This document shows, piece after piece, positions 24,996 to 33,288 of a stretch of 64,000 nucleotides of DNA. The stretch spans positions 2,914,001-2,978,000 of the forward strand of contig CAWHDH010000021.1 of NCBI GenBank assembly GCA_963828075.1, given 5' to 3'. The notes under the pieces are model-generated. The model did not search any database, had not been told where the DNA came from, and was given only the letters and a program-made list of their open reading frames with translations. Both the position numbers and the translations under genes were made by a program. Every line of letters starts with the position of its first letter. The first letter of the stretch is position 1. The DNA is from JACCYI01 sp963828075 (GTDB taxonomy: Bacteria; Actinomycetota; Thermoleophilia; Solirubrobacterales; Solirubrobacteraceae).

Positions 24996-26456
24996 GTGCC
25001 TGACGCTCCGTTCGCTCCCGCCGCGGCGGCGGGCCTGGTGTTCGTCTCGTCCGCTGCGGTCCTCGTGCTCGAGATCCTGGGGATCCGCCTGCTGGCGCCC
25101 TACGTCGGGCTGACCCTCGAGACCACCACCACGATCATCGGGACCGTGCTCGCGGGCATCGCGGCAGGCGCCGCGCTGGGCGGGCGCGCGGCGGACCGGG
25201 GCGATCCGCGGCGCCTGCTCGCGGGGCTGCTGATCGGCGGAGGCGTCCTGGTGATCGTGACCGTCCCCACGGTTCGCGTGCTCGGGTCGGCCCTCGAGGG
25301 CGATGGCGACGCCGCCGCGTTCGTGATCGCGCTCGCCGCGCTGCTGCCCGCCGCGACAGTCCTGAGTGCCGTCACGCCCACGGTGGCGAAGGTCCAGCTT
25401 CGAGACCTCGCCGTGACGGGATCCGTCGTCGGCCGGCTGTCGGCCTGGGCGACCGGCGGCGCGCTGACCGGCACGTTCGTCGCCGGCTTCGTCATCGTGC
25501 CGCTGCTCGCCACCGACGTGGCGTTGTTCGCGCTCGGCGGCGCGCTGCTCGCGCTCGGGATCGCGATCGCGCTTCGCGCGGGCACCGGGTCCCGCCGCTC
25601 GATGGCCGGTCCGGCGGTCGGCGCCATCCTCGTCGGCGCGGGGACGCTGGCGGCCGGTTCGCCGTGTGATGCGGAGACCACGTACCACTGCGCGCGGATC
25701 GACTCCCGGCCGAGCGGGCGGACGCTCGTGCTCGAAGACCTCACGCACTCCCACGTCGACCTGCGCGACCTGCGCCGTCTGGAGTTGGACTATGCCCGCT
25801 GGATCGGCGACGCCATCGACGCGATGGCGCCCGCCGCGCGGCCGCTGGACGCCGTGTTCCTCGGCGGCGGCGGGTTCACCCTGCCGCGCTATCTCGGCGC
25901 CACGCGCCCGGGCTCGCGCGCGCGGGTGTTGGAGGTCGACGACGGGATCGTGACCATCGCGCGCGAGCGCCTCGGCCTGCGAACCGGCGCAGCGTTACGG
26001 GTCCGCGTCGGCGACGCGCGCGTGACGCTGCGAGCCGAGCCGACGGCCTCCGCCGACCTGCTGGTCGGCGACGCCTTCGGGGGCCGCTCGGTCCCGTGGC
26101 ACCTCACGACCGTCGAGTTCGCGCGCGAGATCCGTCGCGTCCTGCGCCCGGGTGGCGTCTACGCGCTGAACGTCATCGACGGCCCGTCGCTCGCATTCGC
26201 TCGCGCCGAGGCCGCGACGCTGCTCGAGGTCTTCGCCGACGTCGCGCTCGTCGCGCACCCCGGTGCGAGGAACGGGCCCGACAGTGGCAACCTGATGTTC
26301 CTCGCATCCGACCGCTCGCTGGGGCCCGCCCTCGGATCGGCGGCCCGCGGTGCGCGGACGTGGGATCGTGGCGCCGTGGCCCGCTTCGCCGCGGGCGCGG
26401 ACGCGCTCCGCGACGACCACGCGCCCGTGGATCAGTTGCTCTCGCCGGCCACCTGA
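24996..26456 (+). CDS. Membrane protein with spermidine-synthase-like methyltransferase-fold domain
   Basis: A 486-residue protein. The N-terminal half (about residues 10-220) has five to seven hydrophobic segments, for example LLPAATVLSAVTPTVAKVQL and the SVVGRLSAWATGGALTGTFVAGF region. The C-terminal half is a spermidine-synthase/SAM-type Rossmann domain with FLGGGGFTLPRYL, ARVLEVDDGIV and LLVGDAFGGRSVPWHLTT. This matches fused transporter-like/spermidine-synthase proteins that are common in actinobacteria and of unproven function. Starts at GTG 24996. The 39-bp gap from the reductase would allow co-transcription. Confidence 0.85.
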   Translation: MPDAPFAPAAAAGLVFVSSAAVLVLEILGIRLLAPYVGLTLETTTTIIGTVLAGIAAGAALGGRAADRGDPRRLLAGLLIGGGVLVIVTVPTVRVLGSALEGDGDAAAFVIALAALLPAATVLSAVTPTVAKVQLRDLAVTGSVVGRLSAWATGGALTGTFVAGFVIVPLLATDVALFALGGALLALGIAIALRAGTGSRRSMAGPAVGAILVGAGTLAAGSPCDAETTYHCARIDSRPSGRTLVLEDLTHSHVDLRDLRRLELDYARWIGDAIDAMAPAARPLDAVFLGGGGFTLPRYLGATRPGSRARVLEVDDGIVTIARERLGLRTGAALRVRVGDARVTLRAEPTASADLLVGDAFGGRSVPWHLTTVEFAREIRRVLRPGGVYALNVIDGPSLAFARAEAATLLEVFADVALVAHPGARNGPDSGNLMFLASDRSLGPALGSAARGARTWDRGAVARFAAGADALRDDHAPVDQLLSPAT

Positions 26457-26490
26457 GGACAAATGAGCTGCAATCCTGATGCAGCCGCGC

Positions 26491-26502
26491 TACACTTGTC
26501 GC
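26491..26502 (+). promoter_or_regulatory. -10 box (TACACT) giving a leaderless antitoxin transcript
   Basis: TACACT (26491-26496) ends 6 nt ahead of ATG 26503. Transcription would start at or next to the A of the start codon. It supports ATG 26503 over the ATG at 26479, which lies upstream of this box. Confidence 0.5.
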
Positions 26503-26859
26503 ATGGCTCGTCCTGCCGCAGCCTTCTCGCCGTTCGCCCGCGAGGCTGCGTTCATCAACGAGGTCGGTCACCTCAGCGACGCTGACATCGGCCGCGCCAC
26601 CGGCGCCGCCGCGAGCACGGCCCGTGCCTGGTTGGCTGGAACCCGTTCGCCGACGGGCGCACGAGCCGAGCGCCTCGTCGAGCTGTCCGCCCTCGTCGAG
26701 CGCCTGACGCGGGTGATGGACCCGAGCTACGTCGCCGTTTGGCTCCGGAAGCCGGTCCCCGCGCTCGATGACGACAAGCCGCTCGAGGTCATCGGCCGCG
26801 GTGACTATCGCCGCGTTGCGAAGCTGGTCTCGGCGCTCGAGGAGTCGCCCGCCACGTAG
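26503..26859 (+). CDS. Xre/MbcA/ParS-type antitoxin
   Basis: A 118-residue antitoxin. The N-terminal Xre-like helix-turn-helix contains LSDADIGRATGAAASTARAW. The C-terminal half is the toxin-binding MbcA/ParS domain (LVERLTRVMDPSYVAVWLRK then DDKPLEVIGRGDYRRVAKLV), whose terminal residues enter the RES active site in characterised pairs. The stop TAG shares one base with the GTG of the toxin gene. Transcription looks leaderless. Confidence 0.9.
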   Translation: MARPAAAFSPFAREAAFINEVGHLSDADIGRATGAAASTARAWLAGTRSPTGARAERLVELSALVERLTRVMDPSYVAVWLRKPVPALDDDKPLEVIGRGDYRRVAKLVSALEESPAT

Positions 26860-27380
26860 TGGAAGTCGACGCGGTCGCCGTCGAAGGGAGCTGGTGGCGC
26901 CAGACGCCCTACGGGGGAGACCCGCTGTATCGCGCCGTTCCGCCGAGCGACGGACGCTGGCAGCGGGGCGACACCGTCGGCGGTCTGTACTTCGCCGACA
27001 GCGAGGACACCGCCTGGGCGGAGTGGTACCGCGCGCTCGCCGAGTTCGCGATCCCTCCAGATCGTCAGATGCCGCGGGATCTGTGGCGCTGGGAGATCCA
27101 TGCTCGTCGGATCGTCGATCTGTCGGACGCCGACCGGCTCGCTGCGGCCGGCCTGACCGCGCCGCGTCCGAGACAGCGTGAATGGCCGGCGTTCCAGGAC
27201 GTCGGCGAGCAGTTGTGGCGCGACGGCTACCGCGGCGTTCTCGCGCCCAGCGCCGCGCGCCCCGAACGGCGCATCCTCTGCCTGTTCCGCGAGGCGGACG
27301 ATGTGCCTGATGCCGTGCCGGTCCGCCCGGCGCTGACGTACCGCAGGCCCCCCGCACCGCCGACCGGGATGACGACCTAA
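26859..27380 (+). CDS. RES domain toxin
   Basis: A 173-residue RES-domain protein. Characterised RES toxins (MbcT, ParT) destroy or transfer NAD. The conserved Arg is in YRAVPPSDGRW, the Tyr in GLYFADSEDTAW, and the Glu in AEWYRAL; the GYRGVLAPSA block carries the later Ser. The GTG start at 26859 overlaps the antitoxin stop. The gene ends nose-to-nose with the 15.7-kb minus-strand operon, sharing stop-codon bases at 27377-27380, so the toxin-antitoxin pair borders that operon. Confidence 0.92.
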   Translation: MEVDAVAVEGSWWRQTPYGGDPLYRAVPPSDGRWQRGDTVGGLYFADSEDTAWAEWYRALAEFAIPPDRQMPRDLWRWEIHARRIVDLSDADRLAAAGLTAPRPRQREWPAFQDVGEQLWRDGYRGVLAPSAARPERRILCLFREADDVPDAVPVRPALTYRRPPAPPTGMTT

Positions 27381-29056
27381 CGCTCGCCTGTCTCCAGATG
27401 GTCGAACACGAGGCCGCTCGCGCCCTCGCCGCGGCCCGGGCCCTTGCGGCGGCCGATCCACGTCTGGAGGCTCCCGTCGACCGCCCTCGCGGACTGGAAG
27501 CGCCGGACCACGCGGACGCCGGTCCGGACGACCTCCTCCTCGTGCAGCAGCAGTCGGCGCCGGGGTTCGAGGATCTCGCCACGCGCGCCGCGGCTGGTGC
27601 CGCCCGGCACGGGGACCCGCCCGCGCTGGAGGCGGATCGCGCCGCCGGCGCCCATCCGGACGGGCACGAGCGGCACCCAGTGGTCCGGCACCGGCGTCGA
27701 GAGCACCAGCTGCCAGCGGTCGTCGCCGGGGTCCTCGGCGGCGCGGGCCGCGGGTGCGCGGGCGGCGAGGTCGATCGGCCGGCCGGCGGCGCTCTCGATG
27801 CGGTGCTCGGCGGCCCACGCCAGGTTGCCGACCTCGTCGCGCACGAAGCGCACGTCCTCGAGCGGCCGGGCGGCGTCGGTCGTCTCGAGCGCCGGCGGCA
27901 GGAACAGCGCCGGCGCGGTGCCGGACTTGGGCCCCGGATCCCCGGTCAGCTCGAAAAAGCGGAAGGCCCGGTCGTCGCCGCCGCCGTCGACCACGGCCGC
28001 GGCCGGCACCTCCGTGACGGCGCCGAAGTCGTCGAGCACGCGGAGCGAGGTGATCGTCGTGACGGTGGCGGCCGGGACCTGGATCGGCACCAGGTACCAG
28101 TTGTCGCCGTAGACGGTGGCGTAGGCGGCCACCGCGACGCGGGCGAGGTCCTCGGGCCCGGCGTCGATGCCGCCGAAGAACACGTCGCCGTGCTCGAAGG
28201 CCCAGAACCGCGGCGCCGGCATGCCGCGGAACCGCAGCGGCACCGGGAGCACCTCGGCGCGCCGGGTCACGACCTTGGATGCCGGCGCCGTCGCCTTGGT
28301 GGTGTCCGCGCGGTCGAAGTGGTGCCACTCCAGGCGTCCGCCGGCGTAGCCGTCGGCCACCAGGCGGATGTCGCCGTCCGGCTCGGCGGCCCGGACCTCG
28401 AAGCGGTACTCCATGCGCGCCGGGTCCCACGCCGTCGGGCCGGCGGGCTCGTGGAACGCCGCGGCGCACCGCGCGCGCCAGCCGTCGAGGAGGGCGATCA
28501 CCCGGTCCTGCGCATCCGCGGGAACCTTCAGCTCTGCGAGCAGCTTGCCGGCGAGGCCCGGATCGGCGTCGAGCGCGGCGGCGAGGGCCACGCCGTCGAT
28601 CGACCGGCGGGCGAGCAGTTCGAGGCGGCGACGCCCCACCGGATCCAGGCCGTCGTCGGCCGGGAGCGCGACGGGGTGGCGGCGCCGCAGCTCAGCCGCG
28701 AGGCGGCCGTCGCCCCCGACCGCGCGGGCGAGCGCGGTCAGCAGGATGAGCCCCAGCTCGGCGGCGATCCGCGCGCGGGCCGGGCCCGCGCGGACCGGCT
28801 CGCGCTCGATCAGGGGCTCGAGCGGTGTCCCGGGGCGCAGCTCGGCGACCGACCGCCCGCCCGCGGTGAGGACCCGGTCGACCCGGACCGACCGGGCCTC
28901 GAGGTCGATCAGCAGCGGGTTGGCCGCGTCCTCGCCGCGGAACTCGCCGGCCTGCCACTGGCGCGCCAGCAGCCACGCCGGGTCCGCGAGGCGCGCCTCG
29001 AGCCCCTCGTCGAGCTGCGGGTCGACCGCCGCCGACTCGAGCCGCTCCCAGCTCAT
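27377..29056 (-). CDS. Giant-operon protein 6: 559-residue hypothetical
   Basis: The last gene of the six-gene block. I cannot assign a function. The N-terminus holds a striking conserved-looking string, DPAWLLARQWQAGEFRGEDA (about residues 24-43), then a helical region. Beta-rich segments follow, with RFRGMPAPRFWAFEHGDVFF and YATVYGDNWYLVPIQVPAAT. I recall similar DPxWLLARQWQxGEF strings only in uncharacterised proteins. There is no signal peptide, membrane helix or nucleotide-binding motif. ATG 29056 overlaps the upstream stop by 4 bp. The basic C-terminus (IGRRKGPGRGEGASG) is disordered. Confidence 0.8.
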   Translation of the reverse strand: MSWERLESAAVDPQLDEGLEARLADPAWLLARQWQAGEFRGEDAANPLLIDLEARSVRVDRVLTAGGRSVAELRPGTPLEPLIEREPVRAGPARARIAAELGLILLTALARAVGGDGRLAAELRRRHPVALPADDGLDPVGRRRLELLARRSIDGVALAAALDADPGLAGKLLAELKVPADAQDRVIALLDGWRARCAAAFHEPAGPTAWDPARMEYRFEVRAAEPDGDIRLVADGYAGGRLEWHHFDRADTTKATAPASKVVTRRAEVLPVPLRFRGMPAPRFWAFEHGDVFFGGIDAGPEDLARVAVAAYATVYGDNWYLVPIQVPAATVTTITSLRVLDDFGAVTEVPAAAVVDGGGDDRAFRFFELTGDPGPKSGTAPALFLPPALETTDAARPLEDVRFVRDEVGNLAWAAEHRIESAAGRPIDLAARAPAARAAEDPGDDRWQLVLSTPVPDHWVPLVPVRMGAGGAIRLQRGRVPVPGGTSRGARGEILEPRRRLLLHEEEVVRTGVRVVRRFQSARAVDGSLQTWIGRRKGPGRGEGASGLVFDHLETGER

Positions 29057-32000
29057 CCGGCCGCCTCCTCCGCCTCGACGCTCGCGATGGCGACGCCGTC
29101 CGGGAGGAAGATCGCAGGCAGCGAGTGGCCCCACTGCGGCAGGCTCTCGGGCCCGACCGCGCGGATCATCGCGAGCTGCAGCGTCTGGCTGAGGATCGTC
29201 CGCAGGGTCGGCACCGACCACCGCTCGCCCGGTGCCACGGTGGCGACGAGCACCGCCTGCGGCGGTTGAGCGCCGGGCGAGTCGAGGTGCACGGCGACGC
29301 CCGTCGTCGCCGTCGGGCCGGGGACGGGCTCGGTCCAGGCGTCGAACAGCAGCCCGCTGACCGCACCGGCGCCCACCGCCGCCGCCAGGTCGGTGAACGA
29401 CATGACGCACGTCCGCGGGCCGCCCGACGCCGGCCTCGCGACCGCCACCCACGGGTCGTCCGGGTGGTGCGGAAGCTGGACGACCTGCTCGGCGGTGACC
29501 GGCGCGCCGCGCACGGCGGCCGCCAGGGCGAGCGCCTCGTCGACCCGTCCGGCGCCGGCGTGGACGCGCCCCACCTGCAGGAGCCAGGTCGCCGCCGCGG
29601 TCGCGTCACCCAGCCGTCGCCGCGACTGCCCGGCGCCGGCGACGAGCTCGGCCGCGTTGGCCGGCGTGAAGCGCGGGAGGACGGGCAGCTTCAGCGCGAG
29701 CGCCGCCCGGATGCGGCCGACGAGGTGCTCTGCCTGCACGGCGGGCGACCAGGAGTCCCACCGGTCGGGCAGGTCGGCCCGGAGCGCCGCCGCCCGCGCC
29801 TTGGCCGTGGCCAGGACGGCGGCGATCTTCTCGGGGCGCGCGGCGTCCTCGGCCATGAGCGCGGCGATGACGCCGGCGTCGTCGACGGCCACCAGGTCGG
29901 TGACGCGGGTGAGCAGCGTGGCGTCGGTCGCCGGGGCCGTGGCAAGGTCCTCGAGCCGGTCGGCCAGCGCGAGCCGCCGCCGGTCGAGCTCGGCGATGTC
30001 GAGCTGCGGCGACGGGTCGGCGGGCAGGCACAGATCCTCGCCGCGCAGGGCGCGGGCCTGGCCGACCGCCGTGCGCAGCGCGCCGGCGACCACGGCGATC
30101 TCCTCGAGCGACACCGTCGCGGTCGCGGCGGCGCGCGCGCTCAGCCGGGTCAGCCCCTCCACCACCGCGCCGAGCCGGCTGCCCTCCAGCTCGCCGCCTG
30201 CGGAGGCCAGCGCGACCACCTCGGCGGCGCCGAGGCCGAGGCCGGTCAGCGCCTCATGGCGGGGCAGTACCGAGGCGAGCCACGTCGCCAGCGCCGGGTC
30301 GGCGACGCCGAGCACGCTCGACGCGGCGGGCGCGCCGCCGCCGCCGAACACCGCAGCGACCCGGTGCGAGACGTGCTGCGCCTCCCGGTGGACGCGGGGC
30401 AGGCGCAGCTCGGGGATGCCGGAATCACCGCTGCCGCTCGCCGCGAGCGCGGCGCCCGCCTCGGCCAGGTTGCCCTTCACCAGCGAGTGGACGCTCTGGG
30501 CCATGAGGGCGTCGGCGGTGGCGTCGAGGTCGGCGACGCTCTCCTCGAGCGCCCGCAGCAGCCCGTCGGCCGGGTAGCCGTCGAGCGGGGCGCGCAGGTC
30601 GTCGATCCGGCGCCGCAGCCCGCGGCCCTCGTCCCCGCCCTGGTACGCGATCGCGAGGGCGAGCCCGTCGACGATGCCGTTCGCCGGGAGGTTCGGGTGG
30701 CCCGCCTCGGCGAGCACCGCCTCCCGCACGTCGGCGGTGAGGTGATCCAGTTCGGCGTCGTGGAGCCGGCGCTCGAAGCGGGCGCCGAGCAGCTCGCCCA
30801 GTTCGACGCCGTTGCGGACGCCCTCGAGCAGCCACTCGGCGCGCCGGATCCGGTCCGACGACAGGTCGACGCTGAACGCACCGGACGCGGTGTCGCCGGC
30901 ACAGGCCAGCCACGCGCTGCGGAGCACCGCGGCGGTCGCGGCGTGGTCGAGCGAGGGCGCGTGGATGAAGCCCTGCGTGTCCGGCCCGCCGGTGTCGGGG
31001 CGCAGCTCGGTCAGCCATCCGTAGCCGCCGATCTGCACGCCGCCCGGCCGCTTGCCGCGCAGGTCGGCCAGCCGCTGCGTTGCCACGCTGGTGATCCAGG
31101 CGTCGAGGCGATGGGTGGCCAGGCCGAGGGTCTCGCGCAGGAGCTGTTCGAGCTCGCCGGCCGGGTCCTCGACCGTTCCCGCCTCGCACATCGTCGCGAG
31201 GGTGTCGAGCCCCGCGGCGACGTCGCTCGCGTGGCCCGGGGCGACCTGCTCGATGCCGTGCTCGACGAGCGCCCGCAGCAGCGACTTGGGGGCCGAGTGA
31301 TCGTACGCGGGCCGGCTCGTCTCAGTGACCGAGCGGGCGTCGGCGGCGAGCCCCCGCAGGCTCTCGGCCACGTCGAGGGGATCGCCGCCGGGTACGAGCC
31401 TGAGCTCGGGGAAGGTCCCGTCGGCGGCGCTGTCGTCGTCGCCGTACTCGACGTACCAGAGCGCGGGGTCCGACGGGTCGGGCAGCGTCGCGCCGGAGAA
31501 GCCGTCAGCGAGCGTGCGGGTCTCCGCCCGGGCCGCGTGGGCGGCCGTGGCGGGGCGCATGACCTCGTCGACGTGGTCGCGCACGGCCCCGAGCTCGTCG
31601 CTCATCGACGGGTTCGTCTCGGCCATGCTGTCGGCGACGTCGCGCATCCGCGCCAGCGAGCTCGACTGCTCGCTGACGGTGCCGCCCTCGATCGGGTCCT
31701 CGAGCTCGGCGTGGTACTCGTCGTCCACGAAGTTGGACGGCCCCAGCCCGGCCAGGCGCTCCAGCTCGTCCAGGCCGTCCTGCCAGTCTCCGGACAGGCC
31801 GGTGTAGCGGTGCAGCGCGCGCCGCAGCCGGAACGCCGTGGGATGGGGGACGGCGCCGAGGACCGACGCCACCACGACGGCCTCCTCCTCGGGCGTCCGT
31901 GTCGCCGGCACCGCGAAGCCGGCCACCGCTCCCGACGCGTAGAACCAGTCCAGCCGCACATCGGCGAGCAGCGCTTGCAGGCGCCCGATCGGGGTGTCCG

Positions 32001-33288
32001 GGAAGTCGCCGGCCTCGGAGATCGGGGTGACCGGGAGGACCCCATAGGGCTGCTCGCCGGCGCGGAAGGCGGGCAGCGGGCCGCCCCCGCGCACCCAATC
32101 ACGGAACCACTCACGGACCCAGTCGAGGTCGGCGCCGGAGATGATCGGCGTGCCGCCGGTGGCGAGCAGCGCGCGGAGGTAGTGGGCCCAGGTCGCCGGC
32201 CACAGCACCCGGTTCATGGCGGCGGCGCGGGATCCCGCCCGGTCCCCGGCGTACTCGGCGGCGCTGAAGGCGGTCGGGCCGTCGAGCCCGAGGGCCAGCG
32301 CGAGCGCTTCGGCGGCGGGCGCGGTGGGGAGCGAGACGGCGCCGCCCGACGGCCGTGCGCCGCCCGGCTCCTCGCGCTGGCGCGCCATGAACGCGTCGAG
32401 GTCGGCGGGGACGTCCGTGTAGCCGGCGTCGACCGTGACCGTCGCGTTGGTGGGCGTCCCCTGGGGAACGATCTCGAGCCCGGTGGAGAACCGGTGGGCG
32501 TCGAGCAGGCCGGCGAGCTCCGCCACCGCCCCGGGGTCCTCGTCGCGGACGCCGAAGACGATCAGCTCGGTGATGCGCCGGCGGGTCGCCGTGCTGAGCG
32601 GCACGCGGACGGCCATGCCCGCTTCGACGGCGTCGTCGAAGTCGACCATCCAGGAGAGGTCCTGGCTGTCCAGAAGGTCGCGGATGCCGGCGTCCTCGGG
32701 GATCTCCGCGACGTTCGGGGCCATGGCCAGGTCGCGGCGGACGGGCTTTGACCAGACCTCCTCGACCCACTCGAGGTTCTGGGAGATGCGCACGAACCAG
32801 CGGTCGGGGAGCAGGCGGGCCAGCACCGGCCGGGGCGGCTCGGGCGCGCCCGGCGCGGCCTTGCTCTCCGTCCCTGCCGCCACCCACGCCCCCCGCGGCG
32901 CGCCGAGCTGGCTCACCAGCCAGCCGTGCGCGTCGGCGCGCGCCGCGTCGCCGGCCGCCTGGCGCAGCCGCTCCCAGTAGGCGTTCCCGAGGACGACCTC
33001 CTCGGGCGTGAGGGCGGGGACGTGCGAGTCGGCGTGCAGCGCGTCGGGGAAGATCCGCACATAGAGCTCGGTCGCCGGCGTGCCCGGCCCGTCCGGTCGG
33101 TGGAAGCGGGTGGCCAGGCGGACGGGGAACAGCACCAGCGGCAACCCTGGGTCGAGCTGGTCGACGAGCTCGCGCCCGGGCGGGACGCGGGGCAGCTCGG
33201 TGCCCGGCGGGGTCGTCGGCACGGACGGGATGTCGCCCGGCGGCGCGGCCCGGCCCCCCGGTGGCCGGCGGCGGCGCTGCGGCGTCAC
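29053..33288 (-). CDS. Giant-operon protein 5: 1411-residue hypothetical
   Basis: The longest protein in the window; I do not recognise it. A Pro/Arg-rich start (VTPQRRRRPPGG) leads into a globular part with LVDQLDPGLPLVLFPVRLAT and VRIFPDALHADSH, then a long, mostly helical, Ala/Leu-rich body with leucine-type spacing, and a closing beta-rich part ending near LPQWGHSLPAIFLPDG. There is no signal peptide or membrane segment. The start is set at GTG 33288 because it overlaps the previous stop by the same 4-bp GTGA used elsewhere in this operon. The unbroken 4.2-kb frame shows that indels are not frequent in this part of the sequence. Confidence 0.85.
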   Translation of the reverse strand: MTPQRRRRPPGGRAAPPGDIPSVPTTPPGTELPRVPPGRELVDQLDPGLPLVLFPVRLATRFHRPDGPGTPATELYVRIFPDALHADSHVPALTPEEVVLGNAYWERLRQAAGDAARADAHGWLVSQLGAPRGAWVAAGTESKAAPGAPEPPRPVLARLLPDRWFVRISQNLEWVEEVWSKPVRRDLAMAPNVAEIPEDAGIRDLLDSQDLSWMVDFDDAVEAGMAVRVPLSTATRRRITELIVFGVRDEDPGAVAELAGLLDAHRFSTGLEIVPQGTPTNATVTVDAGYTDVPADLDAFMARQREEPGGARPSGGAVSLPTAPAAEALALALGLDGPTAFSAAEYAGDRAGSRAAAMNRVLWPATWAHYLRALLATGGTPIISGADLDWVREWFRDWVRGGGPLPAFRAGEQPYGVLPVTPISEAGDFPDTPIGRLQALLADVRLDWFYASGAVAGFAVPATRTPEEEAVVVASVLGAVPHPTAFRLRRALHRYTGLSGDWQDGLDELERLAGLGPSNFVDDEYHAELEDPIEGGTVSEQSSSLARMRDVADSMAETNPSMSDELGAVRDHVDEVMRPATAAHAARAETRTLADGFSGATLPDPSDPALWYVEYGDDDSAADGTFPELRLVPGGDPLDVAESLRGLAADARSVTETSRPAYDHSAPKSLLRALVEHGIEQVAPGHASDVAAGLDTLATMCEAGTVEDPAGELEQLLRETLGLATHRLDAWITSVATQRLADLRGKRPGGVQIGGYGWLTELRPDTGGPDTQGFIHAPSLDHAATAAVLRSAWLACAGDTASGAFSVDLSSDRIRRAEWLLEGVRNGVELGELLGARFERRLHDAELDHLTADVREAVLAEAGHPNLPANGIVDGLALAIAYQGGDEGRGLRRRIDDLRAPLDGYPADGLLRALEESVADLDATADALMAQSVHSLVKGNLAEAGAALAASGSGDSGIPELRLPRVHREAQHVSHRVAAVFGGGGAPAASSVLGVADPALATWLASVLPRHEALTGLGLGAAEVVALASAGGELEGSRLGAVVEGLTRLSARAAATATVSLEEIAVVAGALRTAVGQARALRGEDLCLPADPSPQLDIAELDRRRLALADRLEDLATAPATDATLLTRVTDLVAVDDAGVIAALMAEDAARPEKIAAVLATAKARAAALRADLPDRWDSWSPAVQAEHLVGRIRAALALKLPVLPRFTPANAAELVAGAGQSRRRLGDATAAATWLLQVGRVHAGAGRVDEALALAAAVRGAPVTAEQVVQLPHHPDDPWVAVARPASGGPRTCVMSFTDLAAAVGAGAVSGLLFDAWTEPVPGPTATTGVAVHLDSPGAQPPQAVLVATVAPGERWSVPTLRTILSQTLQLAMIRAVGPESLPQWGHSLPAIFLPDGVAIASVEAEEAAG

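Noticed and set aside
29125..32751. Very long open frame on the plus strand opposite the 1411-residue gene
   Set aside because: High GC content leaves few stops in antisense frames. Composition is Arg/Gly/His-rich and unlike a protein, and the minus-strand gene fits start overlaps.
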